A stretch of DNA of 64,000 bases from JBJHBP01 sp050485645 (GTDB lineage Bacteria > Pseudomonadota > Gammaproteobacteria > Steroidobacterales > Rariloculaceae): contig JBJHBT010000020.1 of assembly GCA_050485645.1 (NCBI GenBank), positions 1-64,000 on the forward strand, written 5' to 3'. Positions 7,889-15,359 of this stretch are shown here, in pieces (positions within the stretch are counted from its first letter, which is position 1; every line of letters begins with the position of its first letter). The notes beneath the pieces are model-generated. The model searched no databases and was not told the origin of the DNA. It saw nothing but the letters and a program-made list of their open reading frames with translations. Position numbers and translations under genes: made by a program.

Positions 7889-8227
7889 ATGATCAGGGTT
7901 TTTTTGTTGTTGAGTCTCGCGGCCGGATCGGCCGTGGCGGAGAAAGAGCCGGGCCAGATGAGCGGCCAGGCGCTAGCGATGATCTGTATCGCTGAACAGA
8001 TCGCGGTCGAGGAGGGAGAGTCGGCTTTCGATGAGATGTTCTGCCACGGTTACATCCAGGGGATATACGACGCCTACGCGTCGGAGCTTTGCCCTGTTGC
8101 CGCGCAACGCAAGGATCTCGCCACAGACGTATTGCGGCTGATCCAACTGTACCCCGAGCTGGGCTCCCGGGCGGCGTCTGTGGCCGTGGTGGCGGCGTTG
8201 AATAGGAGCTGCGCCAGCAGCGACTAG
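7889..8227 (+). CDS. Exported Rap1a/Tai-like protein (prophage cargo candidate)
   Basis: Start at MIRVFLLLSL (7889) behind GGGAGCGCGGAG, giving 112 aa with a clear signal peptide ending near AVAEKEP. The mature part has FCHGYIQGIYDAY, ELCP, then a helical stretch ending in VVAALNRSCAS, the Cys and hydrophobic pattern of the Rap1a/Tai family, whose founding members are periplasmic immunity proteins against type VI secretion amidases. It lies between the pL operators and the repressor gene, is convergent with the repressor, and overlaps its end by 4 bp, as expected for a gene active in the lysogen. Family membership is by pattern; an immunity role is inference. Confidence 0.6.
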   Translation: MIRVFLLLSLAAGSAVAEKEPGQMSGQALAMICIAEQIAVEEGESAFDEMFCHGYIQGIYDAYASELCPVAAQRKDLATDVLRLIQLYPELGSRAASVAVVAALNRSCASSD

Positions 8228-8676
8228 TGGGACGATTCGTCGGCAGCTTCTGTTGATGACGGCTCTACAGGGAGCTTGTTGATCGGTTGGCGGTAGGACA
8301 TATAGCCAGCCTTGAGCGCAGCGAACTCCAGCACCTGATGGCGCCCGGTCTCGTCGAGGTCGTGCCAGACATCGCGCAGCTGCTTCAGATCAGGGGCGTC
8401 TTCCATCGGCCGCTTCGGCAGCTGTCCCGCCTGCAGCCATTGTGGCGTGACCCGTAGATCGGCGGCGATCCGAGCGATGTTCGTTTGATCTGGGAGCACC
8501 CGGCCATCGAGCCACTTCCCGGCACCCTCACCAGATACACCATAGCGACGGGCCACCCAGGCCGTGCGCCCGCGTTCGTGACGCGGCGGACACCCTTCTG
8601 AGCGCGCGAGTTCATCGAGCGCCTCATGCAGCCGCTCGGAAAACTCCCGCTTAGCCTGATCCCTTGACGCAACCAT
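8224..8676 (-). CDS. CI-like phage repressor (XRE HTH)
   Basis: About 150 aa from the ATG at 8676. A helix-turn-helix lies around TAWVARRYGVSGEGAGKWLDG (residues about 38-58), followed by RIAADLRVTPQWL, typical of XRE repressors. There is no visible LexA-like peptidase domain, so RecA-dependent self-cleavage is unlikely. The start is uncertain: no Shine-Dalgarno precedes ATG 8676, and one palindromic operator (8669-8683) covers this codon, so the mRNA may be leaderless or the operator may act in autorepression. Divergent from the Cro-like gene. Confidence 0.85.
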   Translation of the reverse strand: MVASRDQAKREFSERLHEALDELARSEGCPPRHERGRTAWVARRYGVSGEGAGKWLDGRVLPDQTNIARIAADLRVTPQWLQAGQLPKRPMEDAPDLKQLRDVWHDLDETGRHQVLEFAALKAGYMSYRQPINKLPVEPSSTEAADESSH

Positions 8677-8745
8677 ATGTTGCACGGTACGCCTGCGCCC
8701 ATCAACAATCAGTTGTTGACGTATCGCAATTATCGGTTGTAGAGT
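8669..8745 (+). promoter_or_regulatory. Right operator region with three repressor sites and pR
   Basis: Three sites share the CAAC-N5-GTTG pattern: 8669-8683 (GCAACCATATGTTGC, perfect), 8703-8715 (CAACAATCAGTTG) and 8726-8740 (GCAATTATCGGTTGT, imperfect). A TTGACG -35 at 8716-8721 and a TAGAGT -10 at 8740-8745 form a probable pR for the Cro-like gene; one operator lies in the spacer exactly as in pL. Confidence 0.72.
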
Positions 8746-8752
8746 CCGCTCC

Positions 8753-8995
8753 ATGGACGATCCTCTGACTCAAGCAATCAATACGGTGCCCGGCGGCCGC
8801 CGGCGTATCGCCGAGGCGTGCCGGGTGCGCTACCAGGCTGTGTGGAAATGGGAAAAAGCGGGGCGGCTACCCCGTTCGGAGTTCTCCGGGGAAACGGAGT
8901 ACTCCGCCATTATCGAGCGGGAAACCGGCGGAGCAGTGTTGAAAGAAGAGCTGCTCCGCTGGTCCCGCGACGGCTGGAAAAATCGCGCGGCTTGA
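8753..8995 (+). CDS. Cro-like regulator (YdaS-type HTH)
   Basis: An 80-aa DNA-binding protein starting at 8753. The segment GGRRRIAEACRVRYQAVWKWEKAGRLPRSE is a helix-turn-helix of the YdaS/Cro type. It is the first rightward gene, directly after the inferred pR and divergent from the repressor, which is the position of Cro in lambdoid phages. It should bind the same operators and favour lytic growth; this part is inference from position. Confidence 0.82.
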   Translation: MDDPLTQAINTVPGGRRRIAEACRVRYQAVWKWEKAGRLPRSEFSGETEYSAIIERETGGAVLKEELLRWSRDGWKNRAA

Positions 8996-9102
8996 GTCGT
9001 TGTCGTTCTGGCCGGCGAACCTACCGGCTACGTAGGGGCAAATTCAAGTTTCTGGAAAAAACACCCTGTCAAGAGGGGAAATTGGGCAATCAAGCGAACC
9101 TT

Positions 9103-9309
9103 ATGTCGCACGCGGTGCGCCGCGCGCCAAGCGGTCATCGTTGTGGCGCATCCCACCCGCGCGGCCGCAAGTACCCGGACGCCCTCGTGGCGGAGGCGCG
9201 TCGCCGGCACCGTCAAGGTATCGGCATCACCACCCTGAGCCGCCTCCTGGCCGTCCCTGAGCGCACGCTCGCGGACTGGATCAGCTACGCCACAAGACCG
9301 CCGACATGA
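9103..9309 (+). CDS. Small HTH phage protein (68 aa)
   Basis: Start taken at MSHAVRRA (9103). The C-terminal half, GIGITTLSRLLAVPERTLADWISYATR, is a helix-turn-helix like those of transposase-type or CII-type regulators. A basic N-terminus (RRAPSGHR, HPRGRKYP) could aid DNA contact. Placed directly after Cro, where lambdoid phages carry CII. Role inferred only from position. Confidence 0.6.
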   Translation: MSHAVRRAPSGHRCGASHPRGRKYPDALVAEARRRHRQGIGITTLSRLLAVPERTLADWISYATRPPT

Positions 9310-9728
9310 GGCTGGCGTGTAACGGCACAGCGGCGGTAGAGCGCGAATTGGCCGCGCTGTCAGGACGCACCGGTGTCGCTTTCGACGTCCTGCTGGAGCG
9401 ACATGAGCGCGGCCTGCGTGGCGACCAACTGGTCGGCCGGCGGATGCCAAACGATCAGTGGATCTCGAACGCCGCCGCCGCCGCATCGCTCGGCCTGACG
9501 CATGGGGTATCGCATCTGGGACAGATCGGCCGAGCCGCCATAGGACAGCGCTCCAGGGCACTGCGGGAGGGCGCCAGCGCGCGCGGCGTCGGCCTTCTGT
9601 GCCGTCGATCCGATGTCGAGGCTGTTCGCCAAATCATGGACGAATGCCAGATGCGGCCACTGCAAGCGTGCCGGGTCTGGGCCGCAATCAAGCAAGGGAG
9701 AATCGATGGTGCAGGCGCTGGTCTGTAA
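9306..9728 (+). CDS. Hypothetical phage protein with possible DNA-binding fold
   Basis: A 140-aa frame overlapping the HTH gene by 4 bp. It contains a Ser/Ala-rich helical centre (WISNAAAAASLGLTHGVSHL) resembling a winged-helix recognition region and a C-terminal RQIMDECQMRPLQACRVW. It precedes the replication gene. No known family recognised. Confidence 0.55.
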   Translation: MRLACNGTAAVERELAALSGRTGVAFDVLLERHERGLRGDQLVGRRMPNDQWISNAAAAASLGLTHGVSHLGQIGRAAIGQRSRALREGASARGVGLLCRRSDVEAVRQIMDECQMRPLQACRVWAAIKQGRIDGAGAGL

Positions 9729-9798
9729 CGGCCTTTACCCCGTCCTCGATGCGCTCTGGCAGCCAGCGGTTGCTTTCTGGGAGCCAAAATCCCTATGA
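9706..9798 (+). CDS. Micro-ORF (30 aa) coupled to replication gene
   Basis: ATG at 9706 is preceded by AGGGAGAATCG, and its TGA overlaps the ATG of the replication gene (ATGA). The 30-aa product is hydrophobic (LVCNGLYPVLDALWQPAVAF). It may be a real small protein or a translation-coupling leader. Confidence 0.4.
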   Translation: MVQALVCNGLYPVLDALWQPAVAFWEPKSL

Positions 9799-10655
9799 GT
9801 GCGTGGATCAAACTGGAGAAATCCATCGACAGCGATCCGCGGGTGTTGCGCATGGCGAGAAAGCTCGAACGGCGGTTCAGCTTGGTCGAAAACGGTGTAA
9901 CGCAAGACAGCGATTCTTGTAACGCATGTGCGTTACCGGGTGTAACGCTGGTGGTTGGCGCGCTGTCCAGATTGTGGACTTACGCCGATACTCACATCCG
10001 ACATGACGATGTTTTGGAGCTCGGTCCTGACGAAATAAACCTGCTCGTTGGGGTGCCAGGATTCGTCGAAATGTGTCCCACAGACTGGCTTGAGCCTATC
10101 GACGAAGAATCGGTAAAACTGCCGAACTATCAAGAACATAACGGAGTCGAAGCCAAACGAAAGGCACTCACTCAGAAACGCGTCGAAACGCTGAGGAAAC
10201 GCAACCGTAACGCTGTGGCGTTACAGGAGTGTAACGCTCTTGCGTTACCAGACCAGACCAGACCTAGACCTAGACCTAAAGAAGAGCCTCCTTACGGAGG
10301 CGTCGATGAATCGACCCGCCCGCCAAAAAAATCGGACGGAATCGATCGGGAGCTCGAGCAGCAGATTCTGGCCGCCTACCACGAACTGCTACCCGATCTG
10401 CCGCAGGTGCGGGACTGGAACGATCGCCGCAAGCGCAAGCTGCGAGACAGGATCCGCGAGCGAGTCAAGGCAGGCAAGCCGGCCGATAGAGTCAGTTACT
10501 GGCGGGACGTGTTCCGCAAGGCTGCCCGCTCGGATTTTCTGACCGGCCGTGCGAAGGACTGGCGGTGCCCAGGACTCGAGTGGATCCTCGAGTCGCGGAA
10601 TTTCACGAAGCTGATCGAGGGCGCCTACGACAACACCGGAGGGTCCGATGGGTGA
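9795..10655 (+). CDS. Phage replication initiator (O-like)
   Basis: A 286-aa protein whose start MSAWIKLEKSIDSDPRVLRMARKL is typical of phage helix-turn-helix replication proteins and of DnaT/gpO-like initiators. The N-terminal ~110 residues form the likely winged-helix DNA-binding part (WTYADTH, LLVGVPGFVEMCP). A charged, Pro-rich linker (PRPRPKEEPP) leads to a C-terminal domain (AYHELLPDLPQVRDWNDRRKRKL) probably binding the helicase. The gene itself contains eight GTAACGC repeats, as lambda O contains its own origin. It overlaps the DnaB gene by 8 bp. Function from layout and family resemblance. Confidence 0.8.
   Translation: MSAWIKLEKSIDSDPRVLRMARKLERRFSLVENGVTQDSDSCNACALPGVTLVVGALSRLWTYADTHIRHDDVLELGPDEINLLVGVPGFVEMCPTDWLEPIDEESVKLPNYQEHNGVEAKRKALTQKRVETLRKRNRNAVALQECNALALPDQTRPRPRPKEEPPYGGVDESTRPPKKSDGIDRELEQQILAAYHELLPDLPQVRDWNDRRKRKLRDRIRERVKAGKPADRVSYWRDVFRKAARSDFLTGRAKDWRCPGLEWILESRNFTKLIEGAYDNTGGSDG
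9896..10280. repeat. Iteron array, candidate prophage replication origin
   Basis: Eight copies of GTAACGC or its complement lie inside the initiator gene in two groups of four: 9897-9903, 9919-9925, 9930-9936 (inverted), 9942-9948, and 10207-10213, 10218-10224 (inverted), 10231-10237, 10242-10248 (inverted). Right after them, 10249-10280 is a direct repeat of AGACC/TAGACC units. The pattern resembles origin iterons within lambda O. Confidence 0.7.
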
Positions 10656-12030
10656 GGTTCGCGCGCTGATGGTCCCGCCACACTCCGTCGACGCAGAGCA
10701 GGCGTTGCTGGGCCTGTTGCTGCTCGACCAGCAGGTGTGGCATCGCATGTCCGGCCAGGTGGTCGAGGAAGATTTCTATCGCGCTGATCATCGCGTGATC
10801 TTCGCGGCCTGCGAGGCTGTGGCCGACGCCGGTGGTTCCCCGGATGCGGTAGCGGTGCGCGATCACCTCGCGCGGCATGGGCAACTGGAGCAAGCTGGCG
10901 GCAGGGACTATCTGGCCGAGCTGATCGAGGCGGCCGGCTCGGCGCCCAACGTGGCCACCTACGCAGCAACGGTGCGTGATCAGGCTGTCCTGCGTTCGCT
11001 TCACTCGACGCTCACCGAGCACACGTCGCGCATCCACCGCCAGCCGCAGCAGGCCAGCGTGCACATCGGCGAAGCGCTGCAGGCGTTGATCGGCCTGACA
11101 GACCGCGGTCGCAGCGGACGCGGCCTGGTCAGTGCTCAGAAACTCGTCGGCGAACTGATCGACGATCTTGACCGACGACGCGATGGCGAGCGTGGGTTGT
11201 CGATCGGCCTGCCCGACTTCGACGCGCTCTCGTCGGGTCTGGAGCCGGGCGACCTGGTTGTGTTGGCAGGGCGCCCGGGCATGGGCAAGACAGCGCTGCT
11301 GGTCTCAATAGCTGCGCACGTGGCGCGGACCGCGAGCGTGGCGATCTACTCGGCCGAAATGACATCGCTGCAGCTGCTCAAGCGCGCGCTGGCGCTCGTG
11401 ACCGGCATCCCCCAGAACCGATTTCGCCGAGTCGAACTGCTGGAGGAAATCGACTGGTCGGTGATCGAGAGCGGGACAGCGAAACTGGCGCAGCGTCGCC
11501 TGTGGATCGACGACACGCCATCGCCAACACTCGCGCACGTGAGAGCCGAGACGATGGCTGCACGCGCAAACGGGCCGATCGGGCTCGTCATGGTCGATTA
11601 CGTGCAGTTGGTGCAGGGTACGGGCCGCAACCGCGCCGACGAACTGCGCGACGTTGCATACGGCCTCAAAGGCCTGGCCAAGGACATCGGCGCGCCGATC
11701 ATCCTGCTCGCGCAGCTCAATCGCGGCGTTGAGAGCCGCGACAACAAACGTCCGCGACTGTCCGACCTGCGCGATTCCGGATCGATCGAAGAAGCGGCCG
11801 ATTTTGTCGGCATGCTGTACAGCGAGGGGTACTACGATCCAGAGCACGGCATGCCCTACGTGCTGGAGTGCCTGATCGAGAAAAACCGCCACGGCGAGCG
11901 CGGCGAATGCCTGTGGCATTTCAGCGGCGAATTCTCGCGCGTCGGCACGCTCGATGATGGTGCCAAGGCGCAGTACCGACGACTGCGTGCGTCGAAGCGA
12001 CGCAGCGTCATGAGTGACGACGATCTTTGA
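10648..12030 (+). CDS. dnaB: Replicative DNA helicase DnaB
   Basis: A 460-aa DnaB-family helicase, close to the usual length. The N-terminal domain (PHSVDAEQALLGLLLLDQQVW) mediates primase contact; the RecA-like domain has Walker A AGRPGMGKTAL (about residue 207-217), Walker B GLVMVDYVQL (about 310) and the LAQLNRGVE and DLRDSGSIEEAAD motifs. It unwinds DNA at the replication fork as a hexamer. It follows the initiator gene, which should load it at the iteron origin. Phage-encoded version; overlaps the initiator gene's end. Confidence 0.95.
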   Translation: MGEVRALMVPPHSVDAEQALLGLLLLDQQVWHRMSGQVVEEDFYRADHRVIFAACEAVADAGGSPDAVAVRDHLARHGQLEQAGGRDYLAELIEAAGSAPNVATYAATVRDQAVLRSLHSTLTEHTSRIHRQPQQASVHIGEALQALIGLTDRGRSGRGLVSAQKLVGELIDDLDRRRDGERGLSIGLPDFDALSSGLEPGDLVVLAGRPGMGKTALLVSIAAHVARTASVAIYSAEMTSLQLLKRALALVTGIPQNRFRRVELLEEIDWSVIESGTAKLAQRRLWIDDTPSPTLAHVRAETMAARANGPIGLVMVDYVQLVQGTGRNRADELRDVAYGLKGLAKDIGAPIILLAQLNRGVESRDNKRPRLSDLRDSGSIEEAADFVGMLYSEGYYDPEHGMPYVLECLIEKNRHGERGECLWHFSGEFSRVGTLDDGAKAQYRRLRASKRRSVMSDDDL

Positions 12031-12048
12031 CCATCCCAGGAGACCTGG

Positions 12049-12618
12049 ATGAAACTTTCTCTGGAAAAACGCCCCTGCCAAATGGGCGGTTCGATGAGCA
12101 CGAACACTGAGCATCACGGCGATGACGACGTTGGCGCCATCGATATCCGACTGGACGGAATCATGCTCGGCCGATCGGATCTCGACGCACTGCTCGGCGA
12201 CGGCGCGCACGCTGCGCTGTACGTTACGGCCGCATCTAACGGCGAGGAGGCGATGCCGGATCTGCGCTTGCCGCAGCTCAAGCCGCTGGTGCTGAAAGAT
12301 CACTTCGAGGGCGCGCGTGTGGTGTTGCGGCCCGGCTTTGCCGGTGACGAATGGCTGGTGTTCGCTGACTGCAAGGTTCGGCAGGTGAAACTGGAACTGC
12401 AATCAGGCGGACTGACGAAGCTGTCATGCAGCGTGCGAGCACGGCCTGACCCAGAGGACGTCGGCACGCTGTTCGAGTGGCAAAACACTGAGGTCATGGT
12501 TGAGATCAGCGATGGCAAACGCGCGCAGCCGAAAGCGAAAGACCGTCAGGGCGATCTGGCGCTCGGCGAGCCTCCAGATCCGGACGCGGAGAATCTGCAG
12601 GAGACCCAGGAGGCATGA
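12049..12618 (+). CDS. Hypothetical phage protein (189 aa)
   Basis: Starts at 12049 after an AGGAGACCTGG ribosome site; an internal ATG (MSTNTEHH, 12094) is possible. The body is beta-rich (DIRLDGIMLG, ARVVLRPGF, VRQVKLELQSGGLTKLSCSVRARPDPE), with an acidic disordered tail. Fold suggests a small barrel, but no family is recognised. It overlaps the next membrane protein by 4 bp. Confidence 0.62.
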   Translation: MKLSLEKRPCQMGGSMSTNTEHHGDDDVGAIDIRLDGIMLGRSDLDALLGDGAHAALYVTAASNGEEAMPDLRLPQLKPLVLKDHFEGARVVLRPGFAGDEWLVFADCKVRQVKLELQSGGLTKLSCSVRARPDPEDVGTLFEWQNTEVMVEISDGKRAQPKAKDRQGDLALGEPPDPDAENLQETQEA

Positions 12619-12785
12619 CCGGTCTCGGCGTCATCTTCGGCGCGCTTGTGGCGTGGGTCTTCGTCGCGCTTGTCATGGCGCTGATGGTCATCGGAATAAT
12701 CGTAGCCACCGATGAGCGCGCGCGAATTCGTCGCAGACGAGCTCGGTCGAGCGGTGGCCTGCGCCGTGGTGAGCGACGGGTCTGA
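12615..12785 (+). CDS. Small single-pass membrane protein (56 aa)
   Basis: ATG at 12615 overlaps the previous stop and its TGA (12783-12785) overlaps the next ATG. Residues 4-31 are strongly hydrophobic (GVIFGALVAWVFVALVMALM) and are followed by an Arg-rich tail that would face the cytoplasm. No function known; chained overlaps support it being expressed. Confidence 0.55.
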   Translation: MTGLGVIFGALVAWVFVALVMALMVIGIIVATDERARIRRRRARSSGGLRRGERRV

Positions 12786-13264
12786 TGCCAGGACACGCCC
12801 ATATCCGTGGCAAGACTGCGCCGATGTTTGACGCTGATCCGTTCACTGGCGAAGCGCTGTCGAAGCGCGAGAAACGATCCAAGGGCAAGGATGCGGCCGC
12901 GAGCTTCGCGCTCCAGTGCCGGGCCTATCAGCTGCCTGAGCCAGTGCGCGAACTGATGTTTGCCAAGCAGATCGGGCGGCGATGGCGGTTCGATTTCGCG
13001 TGGCCGGATTACATGCTGGCGGTCGAGGTAGAGGGGCTCGTGGTCTTCCGCGGCAAAGATGGAGCGCTGCAGGTGAAGGGTCGGCACGCGAGCATTACGG
13101 GCTTCAAGGCCGATGCCCTGAAGTACGCAGAAGCAGCAGTGCTCGGCTGGACCGTCCTGCGCTTCGAGCAGAGCCAGGTGCGCGACCGAACTGCGGTTAA
13201 CTACTCTCAGCGCGTGCTATATGCACGTGGGTGGAGACGAGACGATGAGCACGCAACAGCCTGA
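12785..13264 (+). CDS. Predicted PD-(D/E)XK endonuclease (DUF559-like)
   Basis: A 159-aa protein with RWRFDFAWPDYMLAVEVEG followed by KGRHASITGFKADALKYAEAAVLGWTVLRF. The FDFAWP...VEVEG pattern (Asp, then Glu-x-Glu) with the later GRH and GW-VLR matches small RecB/VSR-like nucleases such as DUF559 proteins. Just upstream of terminase it may act as a phage resolvase or nicking enzyme in packaging. Catalytic activity is inferred from motif layout. Confidence 0.72.
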   Translation: MPGHAHIRGKTAPMFDADPFTGEALSKREKRSKGKDAAASFALQCRAYQLPEPVRELMFAKQIGRRWRFDFAWPDYMLAVEVEGLVVFRGKDGALQVKGRHASITGFKADALKYAEAAVLGWTVLRFEQSQVRDRTAVNYSQRVLYARGWRRDDEHATA

Positions 13265-13388
13265 CGATGACGTCGTTGGCCGCGGGGAAGCCTTGGCAAG
13301 CGCAATTGTGCTCGCCGCGATTGCGAGCCTATTCTGGTTCGGCGTCGGCTGGATACTGGGGGCAACAATCGGAGTGCCGCTGTGGTGA
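13245..13388 (+). CDS. Small membrane protein (47 aa)
   Basis: ATG 13245 lies inside the end of the nuclease gene and the stop overlaps the terminase small subunit start. An acidic N-terminus (QQPDDDVVG) is followed by a transmembrane helix (ASAIVLAAIASLFWFGVGW). Likely a real small membrane protein of unknown role. Confidence 0.5.
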   Translation: MSTQQPDDDVVGRGEALASAIVLAAIASLFWFGVGWILGATIGVPLW

Positions 13389-13924
13389 GCAGGCCGCTGA
13401 CGGTCAAGCAGGCGCGGTTTGTCGAGGAATACCTCGTCGACCTGTGCGCAACGAACGCCGCTCTGCGCGCTGGTTATTCGCCGCGCTCGTCCAAGTGCAT
13501 AGGCCACGAGCTATTGGGCAAGCCAGCTGTGGCGCTGGCCATCGCTGCAGCGAAGCGCAGGCGATCCGAACGTACCGAACTGAGCCAGGACATAGTGCTC
13601 CAGGAGGCAGCGCGTGTGGCGCTGTCTGATCCGCGCAAGTTCTACGACGCTGACGGAAACCTGCGACCGATACACGAGCTCGACGACGACACTGCGGCTG
13701 CGCTGGCAGGCATCGACGTGGAGCAGATTTACGAGGGCCAGGGCGGTGACCGCGCTGTCGTGGGGCAGGTGCGCAAAATCAAGCGCTACGACAAGGTTCG
13801 GGCTCTCGAGCTCCTCATGCGCCACATGGGCATGTTGACAGATCGACACGAGATCAACGGCGACCTCAGGGTAGAGATAGTGGACGTAGGCAGTGGCAGC
13901 CAGAACGATCAGGATCCCGGCTGA
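13382..13924 (+). CDS. Terminase small subunit
   Basis: A 180-aa protein with GTG start. The N-terminus LTVKQARFVEEYLVDLCATNAALRAGYSP is the characteristic DNA-binding HTH of the Terminase_2 family; the central coiled region and C-terminal YDKVRALELLMRHMGM are also typical. It recognises packaging sites on phage DNA and recruits the large subunit, whose gene overlaps its end by 32 bp. Confidence 0.92.
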   Translation: MVSRPLTVKQARFVEEYLVDLCATNAALRAGYSPRSSKCIGHELLGKPAVALAIAAAKRRRSERTELSQDIVLQEAARVALSDPRKFYDADGNLRPIHELDDDTAAALAGIDVEQIYEGQGGDRAVVGQVRKIKRYDKVRALELLMRHMGMLTDRHEINGDLRVEIVDVGSGSQNDQDPG

Positions 13925-15347
13925 TGGATGGCGTCCGCGCCCGTATCAGCTGCCGGCGTGGGACTACCTGGTGGGTGGCGGGCTGCATGCGGAGATCGTG
14001 GCGCACCGCAGGTGGGGCAAAGACGATGTCGCGCTGCGGTTCGCATGCGTGGCCGCGCTACGGCGGCGCGCGAACTATTGGCACATGCTCCCCCTTGCGA
14101 ACCAAGCCCGCAAAGCCATCTGGACCGCAGTCAACCCGCACACCGGTCAGCGACGCATCGATGAGGCGTTCCCTCACGCCATCCGCCGGCGCACGCGCGA
14201 GCAGGAAATGCAGATCGAGTGCGTCAATGGGAGCACGTGGCAGGTGTTAGGCAGCGATAATTTCCAGGGCTCCATCGGCTCATCGCCTGCCGGCATCGTC
14301 TATTCCGAGTGGGCACAATCCGATCCGCAGTCGCGCGGCTATCTGCGCCCGATCCTGCTGGAAAACAGCGGCTGGCAGCTGTACATCACGACACCGCGTG
14401 GTCATAACCACGCCGAGCGCTCTTTCCGCAACGCGCAGCGCGACCCCAACGCTTTCGCCCAGATGATGACCGCCGAAGACACCGGCGTGTTCACGCCCGA
14501 GCAACTGGCGCGAGAGCGCCAGGCATACATCGAGGATTACGGCGAGGACTTCGGCGAGGCGCTTTTCCTGCAGGAATATTTCTGTTCGTTCGAGGCCGCG
14601 ATACTCGGGGCGTACTACGGCAAAGAGATGGCCAGAGCGCGCAACTCCGGGCGCATCACGTTGGTGCCTCATGATCCGGCACACACCGTGCACACCGCTT
14701 GGGATCTGGGTCGTACTGACGACACCTCCATCTGGTGGTATCAGATCATCGGCCGCGAGATTCACGTCATCGACTTTTACTCCACGCACGGGCAGAACAT
14801 CGATCACTACGCCACGCAGCTGCTGGGCAAATCGGTGGAACTCGAACTCACCGGCGACGGCGTCAAGGTGAGTGTTGGCGCCGCGGTGCCAGAGCTCGCG
14901 CACCGTGCACAGTACCGGTACGAGCTGCACAACCTGCCGCACGATGCCCAGGCAAAAACGCTGGCTGCACGCGGCAAGTCGATCGAGGAGCAGCTGGCCG
15001 CGGTACTGGGATGGACCACGCTGCGGGTTGTGCCGAGACTGTCGTTCGAAGACGGCATCCAGGCCGCGCGCACGATGTTCCCGCGCGTCTACATCGATCA
15101 AACACGCTGCGCCGAGGGAATTGATGCGCTCGCGCAGTATCAGCGCGAGTGGGACGATGAACGCAAGACGTTCAAGCGCACGCACTTGCACAACTGGGCA
15201 AGTCACCCCGCCGATGCATGGCGCACGATGGCGGTGGCTTATCAGATGGACCGCCCGGCCGGGAAGCCGGCGCGACGGGGTATCAAGCCGTTTAGCGGGG
15301 AGTGGCTGGAGGCCGAACAAGGCAAGCGCCGCGGACCGAGGTACTAG
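13893..15347 (+). CDS. Terminase large subunit (packaging ATPase/nuclease)
   Basis: A 484-aa protein from GTG 13893. The ATPase part has a deviant Walker A AHRRWGKDD (about residues 37-45) and Walker B GIVYSEWAQ (about 133-141); the RNase-H-like nuclease starts at TAWDLGRTDDTSIWWYQ (about 270-286) and continues to the C-terminus. It powers DNA translocation into the procapsid and cuts the concatemer. Follows the small subunit and precedes portal. Confidence 0.94.
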   Translation: MAARTIRIPADGWRPRPYQLPAWDYLVGGGLHAEIVAHRRWGKDDVALRFACVAALRRRANYWHMLPLANQARKAIWTAVNPHTGQRRIDEAFPHAIRRRTREQEMQIECVNGSTWQVLGSDNFQGSIGSSPAGIVYSEWAQSDPQSRGYLRPILLENSGWQLYITTPRGHNHAERSFRNAQRDPNAFAQMMTAEDTGVFTPEQLARERQAYIEDYGEDFGEALFLQEYFCSFEAAILGAYYGKEMARARNSGRITLVPHDPAHTVHTAWDLGRTDDTSIWWYQIIGREIHVIDFYSTHGQNIDHYATQLLGKSVELELTGDGVKVSVGAAVPELAHRAQYRYELHNLPHDAQAKTLAARGKSIEEQLAAVLGWTTLRVVPRLSFEDGIQAARTMFPRVYIDQTRCAEGIDALAQYQREWDDERKTFKRTHLHNWASHPADAWRTMAVAYQMDRPAGKPARRGIKPFSGEWLEAEQGKRRGPRY

Positions 15348-15359
15348 GAGACGAAATCT

